In this document: piece by piece, positions 47,821 to 59,930 of the stretch
How the letters are laid out: each line of letters opens with the position of its first letter
Numbering within the stretch: position 1 is the first letter of the stretch
Assembly: GCF_029227915.1 (NCBI RefSeq)
Contig: NC_079880.1
Location: 5,396,001 to 5,460,000 of the forward strand
Source: Hydractinia symbiolongicarpus
Lineage: Eukaryota; Cnidaria; Hydrozoa; Anthoathecata; Hydractiniidae
DNA: 64,000 nucleotides
Direction: 5' to 3'
The notes under the pieces: generated by a model
Databases searched by the model: none
What the model was told of the DNA's origin: nothing
Seen by the model: only the letters and a program-made list of their open reading frames with translations
Program-made: the position numbers and the translations under genes

Positions 47821-49625
47821 CTTTCTTTGTATACATTCGACTATACCAGCCAAGCCCGGGATTTACGGGAAATCGCGGGTTTTCGTTTGCCGGCGATTAA
47901 ACCACTTTCATTAAGCGTCTCATCAAAAATGAAAACATTTCTGAAAACTACAAGTCTCATGCGTTTTAGTGGTGAAAAAATAATTTAAAAAATCGTTCGG
48001 GGAATAAGTTTACTCCCTGGGTACTTTCTTTGTATACTTTTGACTATACGGCCGAGTCCGGGATTTACGGGAAATCGCAGGTTTTCGTTTGCCGGCAATT
48101 AAACTTCTTTTATTCAGCGTCTCATCAAAAATGTAAACATTTTTAAAAACTACAAGTCTCATGCGTTTTAGTGGTGAAAAGATAATCTAAAAAATCGTTT
48201 TGGAAATGAGTTTACTCACAGGGTACTTTCTTTGTATACATTCGACTATACCAGCCAAGCCCGGGATTTACGGGAAATCGCGGGTTTTCGTTTGCCGGCG
48301 ATTAAACCACTTTCATTAAGCGTCTCATCAAAAATGAAAACATTTCTGAAAACTACAAGTCTCATGCGTTTTAGTGGTGAAAAAATAATTTAAAAAATCG
48401 TTCGGGGAATAAGTTTACTCCCTGGGTACTTTCTTTGTATACTTTTGACTATACGGGCCGAGACCGGGATTTACGGGAAATTGCGGGTTTTCGTTTGCCG
48501 GCAATTAAACTTCTTTTATTCAGCGTCTCATCAAGAATGAAAACATTTTTAAAAACTACAAGTCTGATGGGCTTTAGTGGTGAAATAATAATTTAAAAAA
48601 TCGTTTGGGAAATGAGTTTACTCCCTGGGTACTTTCTTTGTATACTTTTGACTATACGGGCCGAGTACGGGATTTACGGGAAATCGCAGGTTTTCGTTTG
48701 CCGGCGATTAAACTTCTTTTATTCAGCGTCTCATCAAAAATGAAAACACTTTTAAAAAATGCAAGTCTCATGCGTTTTAGTGGTGAAAAGATAATCTAAA
48801 AAACGTTTTGGAAATGAGTTTACTCACAGGGTACTTTCTTTGTATACATTCGACTATACCAGCCAAGCCCGGGATTTACGGGAAATCGCGGGTTTTCGTT
48901 TGCCGGCGATTAAACCACTTTCATTAAGCGTCTCATCAAAAATGAAAACATTTCTGAAAACTGCAAGTCTCATGCGTTTTATTGGTGAAAAAATAATTTA
49001 AAAAATCGTTCGGGGAATAAGTTTACTCCCTGGGTACTTTCTTTGTATACTTTTGACTATACGGCCGAGTCCGGGATTTACGGGAAATCGCGGGTTTTCG
49101 TTTGCCGGCAATTAAACTTCTTTTATTCAGCGTCTCATCAAAAATGTAAACATTTTTAAAAACTACAAGTCTCATGGGCTTTAGTGGTGAACTAATAAAT
49201 CAAAAAATCGTTTGGGAAATCAGTTTACTCCCTGGGTACTTTCTTTGTATACTTTTGACTATTCGGGCCGAGTCCGGGATTTACGGGAAATCGCAGGTTT
49301 TCCTTTGCCGGCGATTACACTCCTTTTATTCAGCGTCTCATCAAAAATGAAAACATTTTTGAAAACTACAAGTCTCATGCGTTTTAGTGGTGAAAAAATA
49401 AATTAAAAAATCGTTCGGGAAATGAGTTTACTCCCTGGGTACTATCTTTGTATACTTTTGACTATACGGGCCAAGCCCGGAATTTACGGGAAATCTCGGG
49501 TTTTCGTTTGCCGGCGATTAAACCTCCTTCATTAAGCGTCTCATCAAAAATGAAAACATTTTTGAAAACTGCAAGTCTCATGCGTTTTAGTGGTGAAAAA
49601 ATAAATTAAAAAATCGTTCTGGAAA

Positions 49626-49740
49626 TGAGTTTACTCACAGGGTACTTTCTTTGTATACATTCGACTATACGGGCCAAGCCTGGGATTTACGGGAAGTCGT
49701 TTTAGTGGTGAAAAGATAATTTAAAAAATCGTTTTGGAAA
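49626..49740 (+). repeat. 88-bp-truncated monomer, copy 3
   Basis: Identical deletion junction at 49696-49699, again following a GTTCTGGAAATGAG (type 3) start and followed by a GTTTTGGAAATGAG monomer with ATACCGGCC. It has GCCTGGGATT upstream where the other copies have GCCCGGGATT. Confidence 0.9.
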
Positions 49741-50429
49741 TGAGTTTACTCACAGGGTACTTTCTTTGTATACATTCGACTATACCGGCCAAGCCCGGGA
49801 TTTACGGCAAATCGCGGGTTTTCGTTTGCCGGCGATTAAACCACTTTCATTAAGCGTCTCATCAAAAATGAAAACATTTCTGAAAACTACAAGTCTCATG
49901 CGTTTTAGTGGTGAAAAAATAATTTAAAAAATCGTTCGGGAAATAAGTTTACTCCCTGGGTACTTTCTTTGTATACTTTTGACTATACGGCCGAGTCCGG
50001 GATTTACGGGAAATCGCGGGTTTTCGTTTGCCGGCGATTACACTTCTTTTATTCAGCGTCTCATCAAAAATGAAAACATTTTTGAAAACTACAAGTCTCA
50101 TGCGTTTTAGTGGTGAAAAAATAAATTAAAAAATCGTTCGGGAAATGAGTTTACTCCCTGGGTACTATCTTTGTATACTTTTGACTATACGGGCCAAGCC
50201 CGGGAATTACGGGAAATCTCGGGTTTTCGTTTGCCGGCGATTAAACCTCTTTCATTAAGCGTCTCATCAAAAATGAAAACACTTTTAAAAACTGCAAGTC
50301 TCATGCGTTTTAGTGGTGAAAAGATAATTTAAAAAATCGTTTTGGAAATGAGCTTACTCACAGGGTACTTTCTTTGTATACATTCGACTATACCAGCCAA
50401 GCCCGGGATTTACGGGAAATCGCGGGTTT

Positions 50430-53400
50430 TGGTTTGCCGGCGATTAAACCACTTTCATTAAGCGTCTCATCAAAAATGAAAACATTTCTGAAAACTACAA
50501 GTCTCATGCGTTTTAGTGGTGAAAAAATAATTTAAAAAATCGTTCGGGGAATAAGTTTACTCCCTGGGTACTTTCTTTGTATACTTTTGACTATACGGCC
50601 GAGTCCGGTATTTACGGGAAATCGCGGGTTTTCGTTTGCCGGCAATTAAACTTCTTTTATTCAGCGTCTCATCAAAAATGTAAACATTATTAAAGACTAC
50701 AAGTCTCATGGGCTTTAGTGGTGAAATAATAAATCAAAAAATCGTTTGGGAAATCAGTTTACTCTCTGGGTACTTTCTTTGTATACTTTTGACTATTCGG
50801 GCCGAGTCCGGGATTTACGGGAAATCGCAGGTTTTCGTTTGCCGGCGATTACACTCCTTTTATTCAGCGTCTTATCAAAAATGAAAACATTTTTGAAAAC
50901 TACAAGTCTCATGCGTTTTAGTGGTGAAAAAATAAATTAAAAAATCGTTCGGGAAATGAGTTTACTCCCTGGGTACTATCTTTGTATACTTTTGACTATA
51001 CGGGCCAAGCCCGGAATTTACGGGAAATCTCGGGTTTTCGTTTGCCGGCGATTAAACCTCCTTCATTAAGCGTCTCATCAAAAATGAAAACATTTTTGAA
51101 AACTGCAAGTCTCATGCATTTTAGTGGTGAAAAAATAAATTAAAAAATCGTTCTGGAAATGAGTTTACTCACAGGGTACTTTCTTTGTATACATTCGACT
51201 ATACGGGCCAAGCCCAGGATTTACGGGAAGTCGCGGGTTTTCGTTTGCCGGCGATTAAACCACTTTCATTAAGCGTCTCATCAAAAATGAAAACATTTTT
51301 GAAAACTACAAGTCTCATGCGTTTTAGTGGTGAAAAAATAATTTAAAAAATCGTTCGGGGAATAAGTTTACTCCCTGGGTACTTTCTTTGTATACTTTTG
51401 ACTATACGGCCAAGTCCGGGATTTACGGGAAATCGCAGGTTTTCGTTTGCCGGCAATTAAACTTCTTTTATTCAGCGTCTCATCAAAAATGTAAACATTT
51501 TTAAAAACTACAAGTCTCATGGGCTTTAGTGGTGAAATAATAATTCAAAAAATCGTTTGGGAAATCAGTTTACTCCCTGGGTACTTTCTTTGTATACATT
51601 TGACTATTCGGGCCGAGTCCGGGATTTACGGGAAATCGCAGGTTTTCGTTTGCCGGCGATTACACTCCTTTTATTCAGCGTCTCATCAAAAATGAAAACA
51701 TTTTTGAAAACTACAAGTCTCATGCGTTTTAGTGGTGAAAAAATAAATTAAAAAATCGTTCGGAAAATGAGTTTACTCCCTGGGTACTATCTTTGTATAC
51801 TTTTGACTATACGGGCCAAGCCCGGAATTTACGGGAAATCTCGGGTTTTCGTTTGCCGGCGATTAAACCTCTTTCATTAAGCGTCTCATCAAAAATGAAA
51901 ACATTTTTGAAAACTGCAAGTCTCATGCGTTTTAGTGGTGAAAAAATAAATTAAAAAATCGTTCTGGAAATGAGTTTACTCACAGGGTACTTTCTTTGTA
52001 TACATTCGACTATACGGGCCAAGCCCGGGATTTACGGGAAGTCGCGGGTTTTCGTTTGCCGGCGATTAAACCACTTTCATTAAGCGTCTCATCAAAAATG
52101 AAAACATTTTTGAAAACTACAAGTCTCATGCGTTTTAGTGGTGAAAAAATAATTTAAAAAATCGTTCGGGGAATAAGTTTACTCCCTGGGTACTTTCTTT
52201 GTATACTTTTGACTATACGGCCGAGTCCGGTATTTACGGGAAATCGCGGGTTTTCGTTTGCCGGCAATTAAACTTCTTTTATTCAGCGTCTCATCAAAAA
52301 TGTAAACATTATTAAAGACTACAAGTCTCATGGGCTTTAGTGGTGAAATAATAAATCAAAAAATCGTTTGGGAAATCAGTTTACTCTCTGGGTACTTTCT
52401 TTGTATACTTTTGACTATTCGGGCCGAGTCCGGGATTTACGGGAAATCGCAGGTTTTCGTTTGCCGGCGATTACACTCCTTTTATTCAGCGTCTTATCAA
52501 AAATGAAAACATTTTTGAAAACTACAAGTCTCATGCGTTTTAGTGGTGAAAAAATAAATTAAAAAATCGTTCGGGAAATGAGTTTACTCCCTGGGTACTA
52601 TCTTTGTATACTTTTGACTATACGGGCCAAGCCCGGAATTTACGGGAAATCTCGGGTTTTCGTTTGCCGGCGATTAAACCTCCTTCATTAAGCGTCTCAT
52701 CAAAAATGAAAACATTTTTGAAAACTGCAAGTCTCATGCGTTTTAGTGGTGAAAAAATAAATTAAAAAATCGTTCTGGAAATGAGTTTACTCACAGGGTA
52801 CTTTCTTTGTATACATTCGACTATACGGGCCAAGCCCGGGATTTACGGGAAGTCGCGGGTTTTCGTTTGCCGGCGATTAAACCACTTTCATTAAGCGTCT
52901 CATCAAAAATGAAAACATTTTTGAAAACTACAAGTCTCATGCGTTTTAGTGGTGAAAAAATAATTTAAAAAATCGTTCGGGGAATAAGTTTACTCCCTGG
53001 GTACTTTCTTTGTATACTTTTGACTATACGGCCAAGTCCGGGATTTACGGGAAATCGCAGGTTTTCGTTTGCCGGCAATTAAACTTCTTTTATTCAGCGT
53101 CTCATCAAAAATGTAAACATTTTTAAAAACTACAAGTCTCATGGGCTTTAGTGGTGAAATAATAATTCAAAAAATCGTTTGGGAAATCAGTTTACTCCCT
53201 GGGTACTTTCTTTGTATACATTTGACTATTCGGGCCGAGTCCGGGATTTACGGGAAATCGCAGGTTTTCGTTTGCCGGCGATTACACTCCTTTTATTCAG
53301 CGTCTCATCAAAAATGAAAACATTTTTGAAAACTACAAGTCTCATGCGTTTTAGTGGTGAAAAAATAAATTAAAAAATCGTTCGGAAAATGAGTTTACTC

Positions 53401-53673
53401 CCTGGGTACTATCTTTGTATACTTTTGACTATACGGGCCAAGCCCGGAATTTACGGGAAATCTCGGGTTTTCGTTTGCCGGCGATTAAACCTCTTTCATT
53501 AAGCGTCTCATCAAAAATGAAAACATTTTTGAAAACTGCAAGTCTCATGCGTTTTAGTGGTGAAAAAATAAATTAAAAAATCGTTCTGGAAATGAGTTTA
53601 CTCACAGGGTACTTTCTTTGTATACATTCGACTATACGGGCCAAGCCCGGGATTTACGGGAAGTCGCGGGTTT
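50430..53673 (+). repeat. 1622-bp eight-monomer unit, two tandem copies
   Basis: 50430-52051 and 52052-53673 match at a 1622-bp offset, twice the 811-bp HOR. Private variants confirm it: GAGTCCGGTATTTAC (about 50601 and 52223), AAAGACTACAAG (50692 and 52314), TTTACTCTCTGGG (50758 and 52380), GCGTCTTATC (50867 and 52489) and ATACATTTGACTATTCGGG in the second half. Some differences exist, for example CTCATGCATTTTAG at about 51111 only. Confidence 0.85.
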
Positions 53674-54404
53674 TCGTTTGCCGGCGATTAAACCACTTTC
53701 ATTAAGCGTCTCATCAAAAATGAAAACATTTTTGAAAACTACAAGTCTCATGCGTTTAGGTGGTGAAAAAATAAATTAAAAAATCGTTCGGGAAATGAGT
53801 TTACTCCCTGGGTACTATCTTTGTATACTTTTGACTATACGGGCCAAGCCCGGGATTTACGGGAAATCTCGGGTTTTCGTTTGCCGGCGATTAAACCTCT
53901 TTCATTAAGCGTCTCATCAAAAATGAAAACATTTTTGAAAACTGCAAGTCTCATGCGTTTTAGTGGTGAAAAAATAAATTAAAAAATCGTTCTGGAAATG
54001 AGTTTACTCACAGGGTACTTTCTTTGTATACATTCGACTATACGGGCCAAGCCCGGGATTTACGGGAAGTCGCGGGTTTTCGTTTGCCGGCGATTAAACC
54101 ACTTTCATTAAGCGTCTCATCAAAAATGAAAACATTTTTCAAAACTACAAGTCTCATGCGTTTTAGTGGTGAAAAAATAAATTAAAAAATCGTTCGGGAA
54201 ATGAGTTTACTCCCTGGGTACTATCTTTGTATACTTTTGACTATACGGGCCAAGCCCGGAATTTACGGAAAATCTCGGGTTTTCGTTTGCCGGCGATTAA
54301 ACCTCCTTCATTAAGCGTCTCATCAAAAATGAAAACATTTTTGAAAACTGTAAGTCTCATGCGTTTTAGTGGTGAAAAAATAAATTAAAAAATCGTTCTG
54401 GAAA

Positions 54405-54519
54405 TGAGTTTACTCACAGGGTACTTTCTTTGTATACATTCGACTATACGGGCCAAGCCCGGGATTTACGGGAAGTCGTTTTAGTGGTGAAAAGATAATT
54501 TAAAAAATCGTTTTGGAAA
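54405..54519 (+). repeat. 88-bp-truncated monomer, copy 4
   Basis: Identical junction at 54475-54478, also 115 bp long. Flanks match copy 3: type-3 start before it and a monomer with ATACCGGCC and TTTACGGCAAATCG after it. The repeat of junction plus flanks over 16 kb shows block copying rather than independent deletion. Confidence 0.9.
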
Positions 54520-56514
54520 TGAGTTTACTCACAGGGTACTTTCTTTGTATACATTCGACTATACCGGCCAAGCCCGGGATTTACGGCAAATCGCGGGTTT
54601 TCGTTTGCCGGCGATTACACTTCTTTTATTCAGCGTCTCATCAAAAATGAAAACATTTTTGAAAACTACAAGTCTCATGCGTTTTAGTGGTGAAAAAATA
54701 AATTAAAAAATCGTTCGGGAAATGAGTTTACTCCCTGGGTACTATCTTTGTATACTTTTGACTATACGGGCCAAGCCCGGGAATTACGGGAAATCTCGGG
54801 TTTTCGTTTGCCGGCGATTAAACCTCTTTCATTAAGCGTCTCATCAAAAATGAAAACACTTTTAAAAACTGCAAGTCTCATGCGTTTTAGTGGTGAAAAG
54901 ATAATTTAAAAAATCGTTTTGGAAATGAGTTTACTCGCAGGGTACTTTCTTTGTATACATTCGACTATACCAGCCAGGCCCGGGATTTACGGGAAATCGC
55001 GGGTTTTCGTTTGCCGGCGATTAAACCACTTTCATTAAGCGTCTCATCAAAAATGAAAACATTTCTGAAAACTACAAGTCTCATGCGTTTTAGTGGTGAA
55101 AAAATAATTTAAAAAATCGTTCGGGGAATAAGTTTACTCCCTGGGTACTTTCTTTGTATACTTTTGACTATACGGCCGAGTCCGGTATTTACGGGAAATC
55201 GCGGGTTTTCGTTTGCCGGCAATTAAACTTCTTTTATTCAGCGTCTCATCAAAAATGTAAACATTATTAAAAACTACAAGTCTCATGGGCTTTAGTGGTG
55301 AAATAATAAATCAAAAAATCGTTTGGGAAATCAGTTTACTCCCTGGGTACTTTCTTTGTATACTTTTGACTATTCGGGCCGAGTCCGGGATTTACGGGAA
55401 ATCGCAGGTTTTCGTTTGCCGGCGATTACACTCCTTTTATTCAGCGTCTCATCAAAAATGAAAACATTTTTGAAAACTACAAGTCTCATGCGTTTTAGTG
55501 GTGAAAAAATAAATTAAAAAATCGTTCGGGAAATGAGTTTACTCCCTGGGTACTATCTTTGTATACTTTTGACTATACGGGCCAAGCCCGGAATTTACGG
55601 GAAATCTCGGGTTTTCGTTTGCCGGCGATTAAACCTCCTTCATTAAGCGTCTCATCAAAAATGAAAACATTTTTGAAAACTGCAAGTCTCATGCGTTTTA
55701 GTGGTGAAAAAATAAATTAAAAAATCGTTCTGGAAATGAGTTTACTCACAGGGTACTTTCTTTGTATACATTCGACTATACGGGCCAAGCCCGGGATTTA
55801 CGGGAAGTCGCGGGTTTTCGTTTGCCGGCGATTAAACCACTTTCATTAAGCGTCTCATCAAAAATGAAAACATTTTTGAAAACTACAAGTCTCATGCGTT
55901 TTAGTGGTGAAAAAATAATTTAAAAAATCGTTCGGGGAATAAGTTTACTCCCTGGGTACTTTCTTTGTATACTTTTGACTATACGGCCAAGTCCGGGATT
56001 TACGGGAAATCGCGGGTTTTCGTTTGCCGGCAATTAAACTTCTTTTATTCAGCGTCTCATCAAAAATGTAAACATTTTTAAAAACTACAAGTCTCATGGG
56101 CTTTAGTGGTGAAATAATAATTCAAAAAATCGATTGGGAAATCAGTTTACTCCCTGGGTACTTTCTTTGTATACTTTTGACTATTCGGGCCGAGTGCGGG
56201 ATTTACGGGAAATCGCAGGTTTTCGTTTGCCGGCGATTACACTCCTTTTATTCAGCGTCTCATCAAAAATGAAAACATTTTTGAAAACTACAAGTCTCAT
56301 GCGTTTTAGTGGTGAAAAAATAAATTAAAAAATCGTTCGGAAAATGAGTTTACTCCCTGGGTACTATCTTTGTATACTTTTGACTATACGGGCCAAGCCC
56401 GGAATTTACGGGAAATCTCGGGTTTTCGTTTGCCGGCGATTAAACCTCTTTCATTAAGCGTCTCATCAAAAATGAAAACATTTTTGAAAACTGCAAGTCT
56501 CATGCGTTTTAGTG

Positions 56515-57732
56515 GTGAAAAAATAACTTAAAAAATCGTTCGAGAAATGAGTTTACACCCTGGGTACTTTCTTTGTATACTTTTGACTATACGGGCCGAG
56601 TCTGGGATTTACGGGAAATCGCAGGTTTTCATTTGCCGGCGATTAAACCACTTTCATTAAGCATCTCATCAAAAATAAAAAGATTTCTGAAAACTACAAG
56701 TCTCATGCGTTTTAGTGGTGAAAAAATAATTTAAAAAACCGTTCGGGAAATGAGTTTACTCCCTGGGTACTTTCTTTGTATACTTTTGACTATACGGGCC
56801 GAATCCGGGATTTACGGGAAGTCGCGGGTTTTTGTTTGCCGGCGATTAAACTTCTTTTATTCAGCGTCTCATCAAAAATGAAAATATTTTTAAATACTAC
56901 AAGTCTCATGGGCTTTAGTGGTGAAATAATAATTTAAAAAATCGTTCGGGAAATGAGTTTACACCCTGGGTACTTTCTTTATATACTTTTGACTATACGG
57001 GCCGAGTCCGGGATTTACGGGAAATCGCAGGTTTTCGTTTGCCAGCGATTAAACTTCTTTTATTCAGCGTCTCATCAAAAATGAAAACATTTTTAAAAAC
57101 TACAAGTCTCATGCGTTTTAGTGGTGAAAAAATAACTTAAAAAATCGTTCGAGAAATGAGTTTACACCCTGGGTACTTTCTTTGTATACTTTTGACTATA
57201 CGGGCCGAGTCTGGGATTTACGGGAAATCGCAGGTTTTCATTTGCCGGCGATTAAACCACTTTCATTAAGCGTTTCATCAAAAATAAAAAGATTTCTGAA
57301 AACTACAAGTCTCATGCGTTTTAGTGGTGAAAAAATAATTTAAAAAACCGTTCGGGAAATGAGTTTACTCCCTGGGTACTTTCTTTGTATACTTTTGACT
57401 ATACGGGCCGAATCCGGGATTTACGGGAAGTCGCGGGTTTTTGTTTGCCGGCGATTAAACTTCTTTTATTCAGCGTCTCATCAAAAATGAAAATATTTTT
57501 AAATACTACAAGTCTCATGGGCTTTAGTGGTGAAATAATAATTTAAAAAATCGTTCGGGAAATGAGTTTACACCCTGGGTACTTTCTTTATATACTTTTG
57601 ACTATACGGGCCGAGTCCGGGATTTACGGGAAATCGCAGGTTTTCGTTTGCCAGCGATTAAACTTCTTTTATTCAGCGTCTCATCAAAAATGAAAACATT
57701 TTTAAAAACTACAAGTCTCAAGCGTTTTAGTG
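56515..57732 (+). repeat. 609-bp trimer, two tandem copies
   Basis: 56515-57123 and 57124-57732 match at 609 bp. Shared variants are AATAACTTAAAAAATCG (56522 and 57131), GTTCGAGAAATGAG, TTTTCATTTGCCGG, AAAAATAAAAAGATTTC, AAAAAACCGTTCGGG, GGCCGAATCCGGG, AATATTTTTAAATAC and TTTGCCAGCGATT. This marks the end of the 811-bp domain to the left. Confidence 0.86.
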
Positions 57733-59930
57733 GTGAAAAAAAATTTAAAAAATCGTTCGGGAAATGAGTTTACTTCCTGGGTTCTTTCTTTGTATACATT
57801 CGACTATACGGGCCAAGCCCGGGATTTACGGGAAATCGCGGGATTTCGTTTGCCGGCGATTAAACCTCTTTTATTAAGCGTCTCATCAAAAATGAAAACA
57901 TTTTTAAAAAATACAAGTCTCATGGGCTTTAGTGGTGACATAATAATTTAAAAAATCGTTCGGGAAATGAGTTTACATCCCGGGTACTTTCTTTGTATAC
58001 TTTTGACTATACGGGCCGAGTCCGGGATTTACGGGAAATCGCAGGTTTTCGTTTGCCGGCGATTAAACTTCTTTTATTCAGCGTCTCATCAAAAATGAAA
58101 ACATTTTTGAAAACTACAAGTCTCATGCGTTTTAGTGGTGAAAAAAAAATTTAAAAAATCGTTCGGGAAATGAGTTTACTTCCTGGGTACTTTCTTTGTA
58201 TACTTTTGACTATACGGGCCGAGTCCGGGATTTACGGGAAGTTGCGGGTTTTTGTTTGCCGGCGATTAAACTTCTTTTATTCAGCGTCTCATTAAAAATG
58301 AAAGTATTTTTAAATACTACAAGTCTCATGGGCTTTAGCGGTGAAATAATAATTTAAAAAATCGTTCGGGAAATGAGTTTACACCCTGCGTACTTTCTTT
58401 GTATACTTTTGACTATGCGGGCCGAGTCCGGGATTTACGGGAAATCGCAGGTTTTCGTTTGCCAGCGATTAAACTTCTTTTATTTAGCGTCTCATCAAAA
58501 ATGAAAACATTTTTGAAAACTACAAGTCTCATGCGTTTTAGTGGTGAAAAAAAATTTAAAAAATCGTTCGGGAAATGAGTTTACTTCCTGGGTTCTTTCT
58601 TTGTATACATTCGACTATACGGGCCAAGCCCGGGATTTACGGGAAATCGCGGGATTTCGTTTGCCGGCGATTAAACCTCTTTTATTAAGCGTCTCATCAA
58701 AAATGAAAACATTTTTAAAAACTACAAGTCTCATGGGCTTTAGTGGTGACATAATAATTTAAAAAATCGTTCGGGAAATGAGTTTACACCCCGGGTACTT
58801 TCTTTGTATACTTTTGACTATACGGGCCGAGTCCGGAATTTACGGGAAATCGCAGGTTTTCGTTTGCCGGCGATTAAACTTCTTTTATTCAGCGTCTCAT
58901 CAAAAATGAAAACATTTTTGAAAACTACAAGTCTCATGCGTTTTAGTGGTGAAAAAAAAATTTAAAAAATCGTTCGGGAAATGTGTTTACTTCCTGGGTA
59001 CTTTCTTTGTATACTTTTGACTATACGGGCCGAGTCCGGGATTTACGGGAAGTTGCGGTTTTTGTTTGCTGGCGATTAAACTTCTTTTATTCAGCGTCTC
59101 ATCAAAAATGAAAGTATTTTTAAAGACTACAAGTCTCATGGGCTTTAGCGGTGAAATAATAATATAAAAAATCGTTCGGGAAATGAGTTTACACCCTGCT
59201 TACTTTCTTTGTGTACTTTTGACTATGCGGGCCGAGTCCGGGATTTACGGGAAATCGCAGGTTTTCGTTTGCCAGCGATTAAACTTCTTTTATTCAGCGT
59301 CTCATCAAAAATGAAAACATTTTTGAAAACTACAAGTCTCATGCGTTTTAGTGGTGAAAAAAAATTTAAAAAATCGTTCGGGAAATGAGTTTACTTCCTG
59401 GGTTCTTTCTTTGTATACATTCGACTATACGGGCCAAGCCCGGGATTTACGGGAAATCGCGGGATTTCGTTTGCCGGCGATTAAACCTCTTTTATTAAGC
59501 GTCTCATTAAAAATGAAAACATTTTTAAAAACTACAATTTTCATGGGCTTTAGTGGTGACATAATAATTTAAAAAATCGTTCGGGAAATGAGTTTACACC
59601 CCGGGTACTTTCTTTGTATACTTTTGACTATACGGGCCGAGTCCGGGATTTACGTGAAATCGCAGGTTTTCGTTTGCCGGCGATTAAACTTCTTTTATTC
59701 AGCGTCTCATCAAAAATGAAAACATTTTTGAAAACTACAAGTCTCATGCGTTTTAGTGGTGAAAAAAAAATTTAAAAAATCGTTCGGGAAATGAGTTTAC
59801 TTCCTGGGTACTTTCTTTGTATACTTTTGACTATACGGGCCGAGTCCGGGGTTTACGGGAAATGGCGGGTTTTCGTTTGCCGGCGATTAAACTTCTTTTA
59901 TTCAGCGTCTCATCAAAAATGAAAACATTT
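57733..59930 (+). repeat. Second, different 811-bp four-monomer HOR
   Basis: Units start at about 57730, 58541 and 59351 (811 and 810 bp apart). Markers are GTGGTGAAAAAAAATTT, TTTACTTCCTGGGTTC, CGGGATTTCGTTTGCC with CCTCTTTTATTAAGCG, and GTGGTGACATAATAATTT. Types and order differ from the 36.8-56.5 kb HOR, so the similar length comes from four near-203-bp monomers, not common origin of the unit. A further piece lies at 62185-62480. No gene. Confidence 0.85.

Larger units (their letters stand above)
36801..56514 (+). repeat. 811-bp four-monomer HOR domain
   Basis: Four monomer types recur in fixed order. Type 1: GGGAAATCAG, CTATTCGGGCC, ATTACACTCCTTTTATTC. Type 2: CTGGGTACTATC, GCCCGGAATTT or GGGAATTACGG, AAATCTCGGG. 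Type 3: GTTCTGGAAATGAG or GTTTTGGAAATGAG, CACAGGGTAC, CATTCGACTAT. Type 4: TCGGGGAATAAG, ACGGCC with one G missing, CAATTAAAC, AAATGTAAACAT. The missing G explains 811 instead of 812. Type-1 monomers at 50746, 51557, 52368 and 53179 are each 811 bp apart, as are 55323 and 56134. Elsewhere the order is disturbed by deletions, insertions of class-A monomers (41.9-42.6, 45.0-47.2 kb) and truncated monomers. No gene. Confidence 0.88.
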
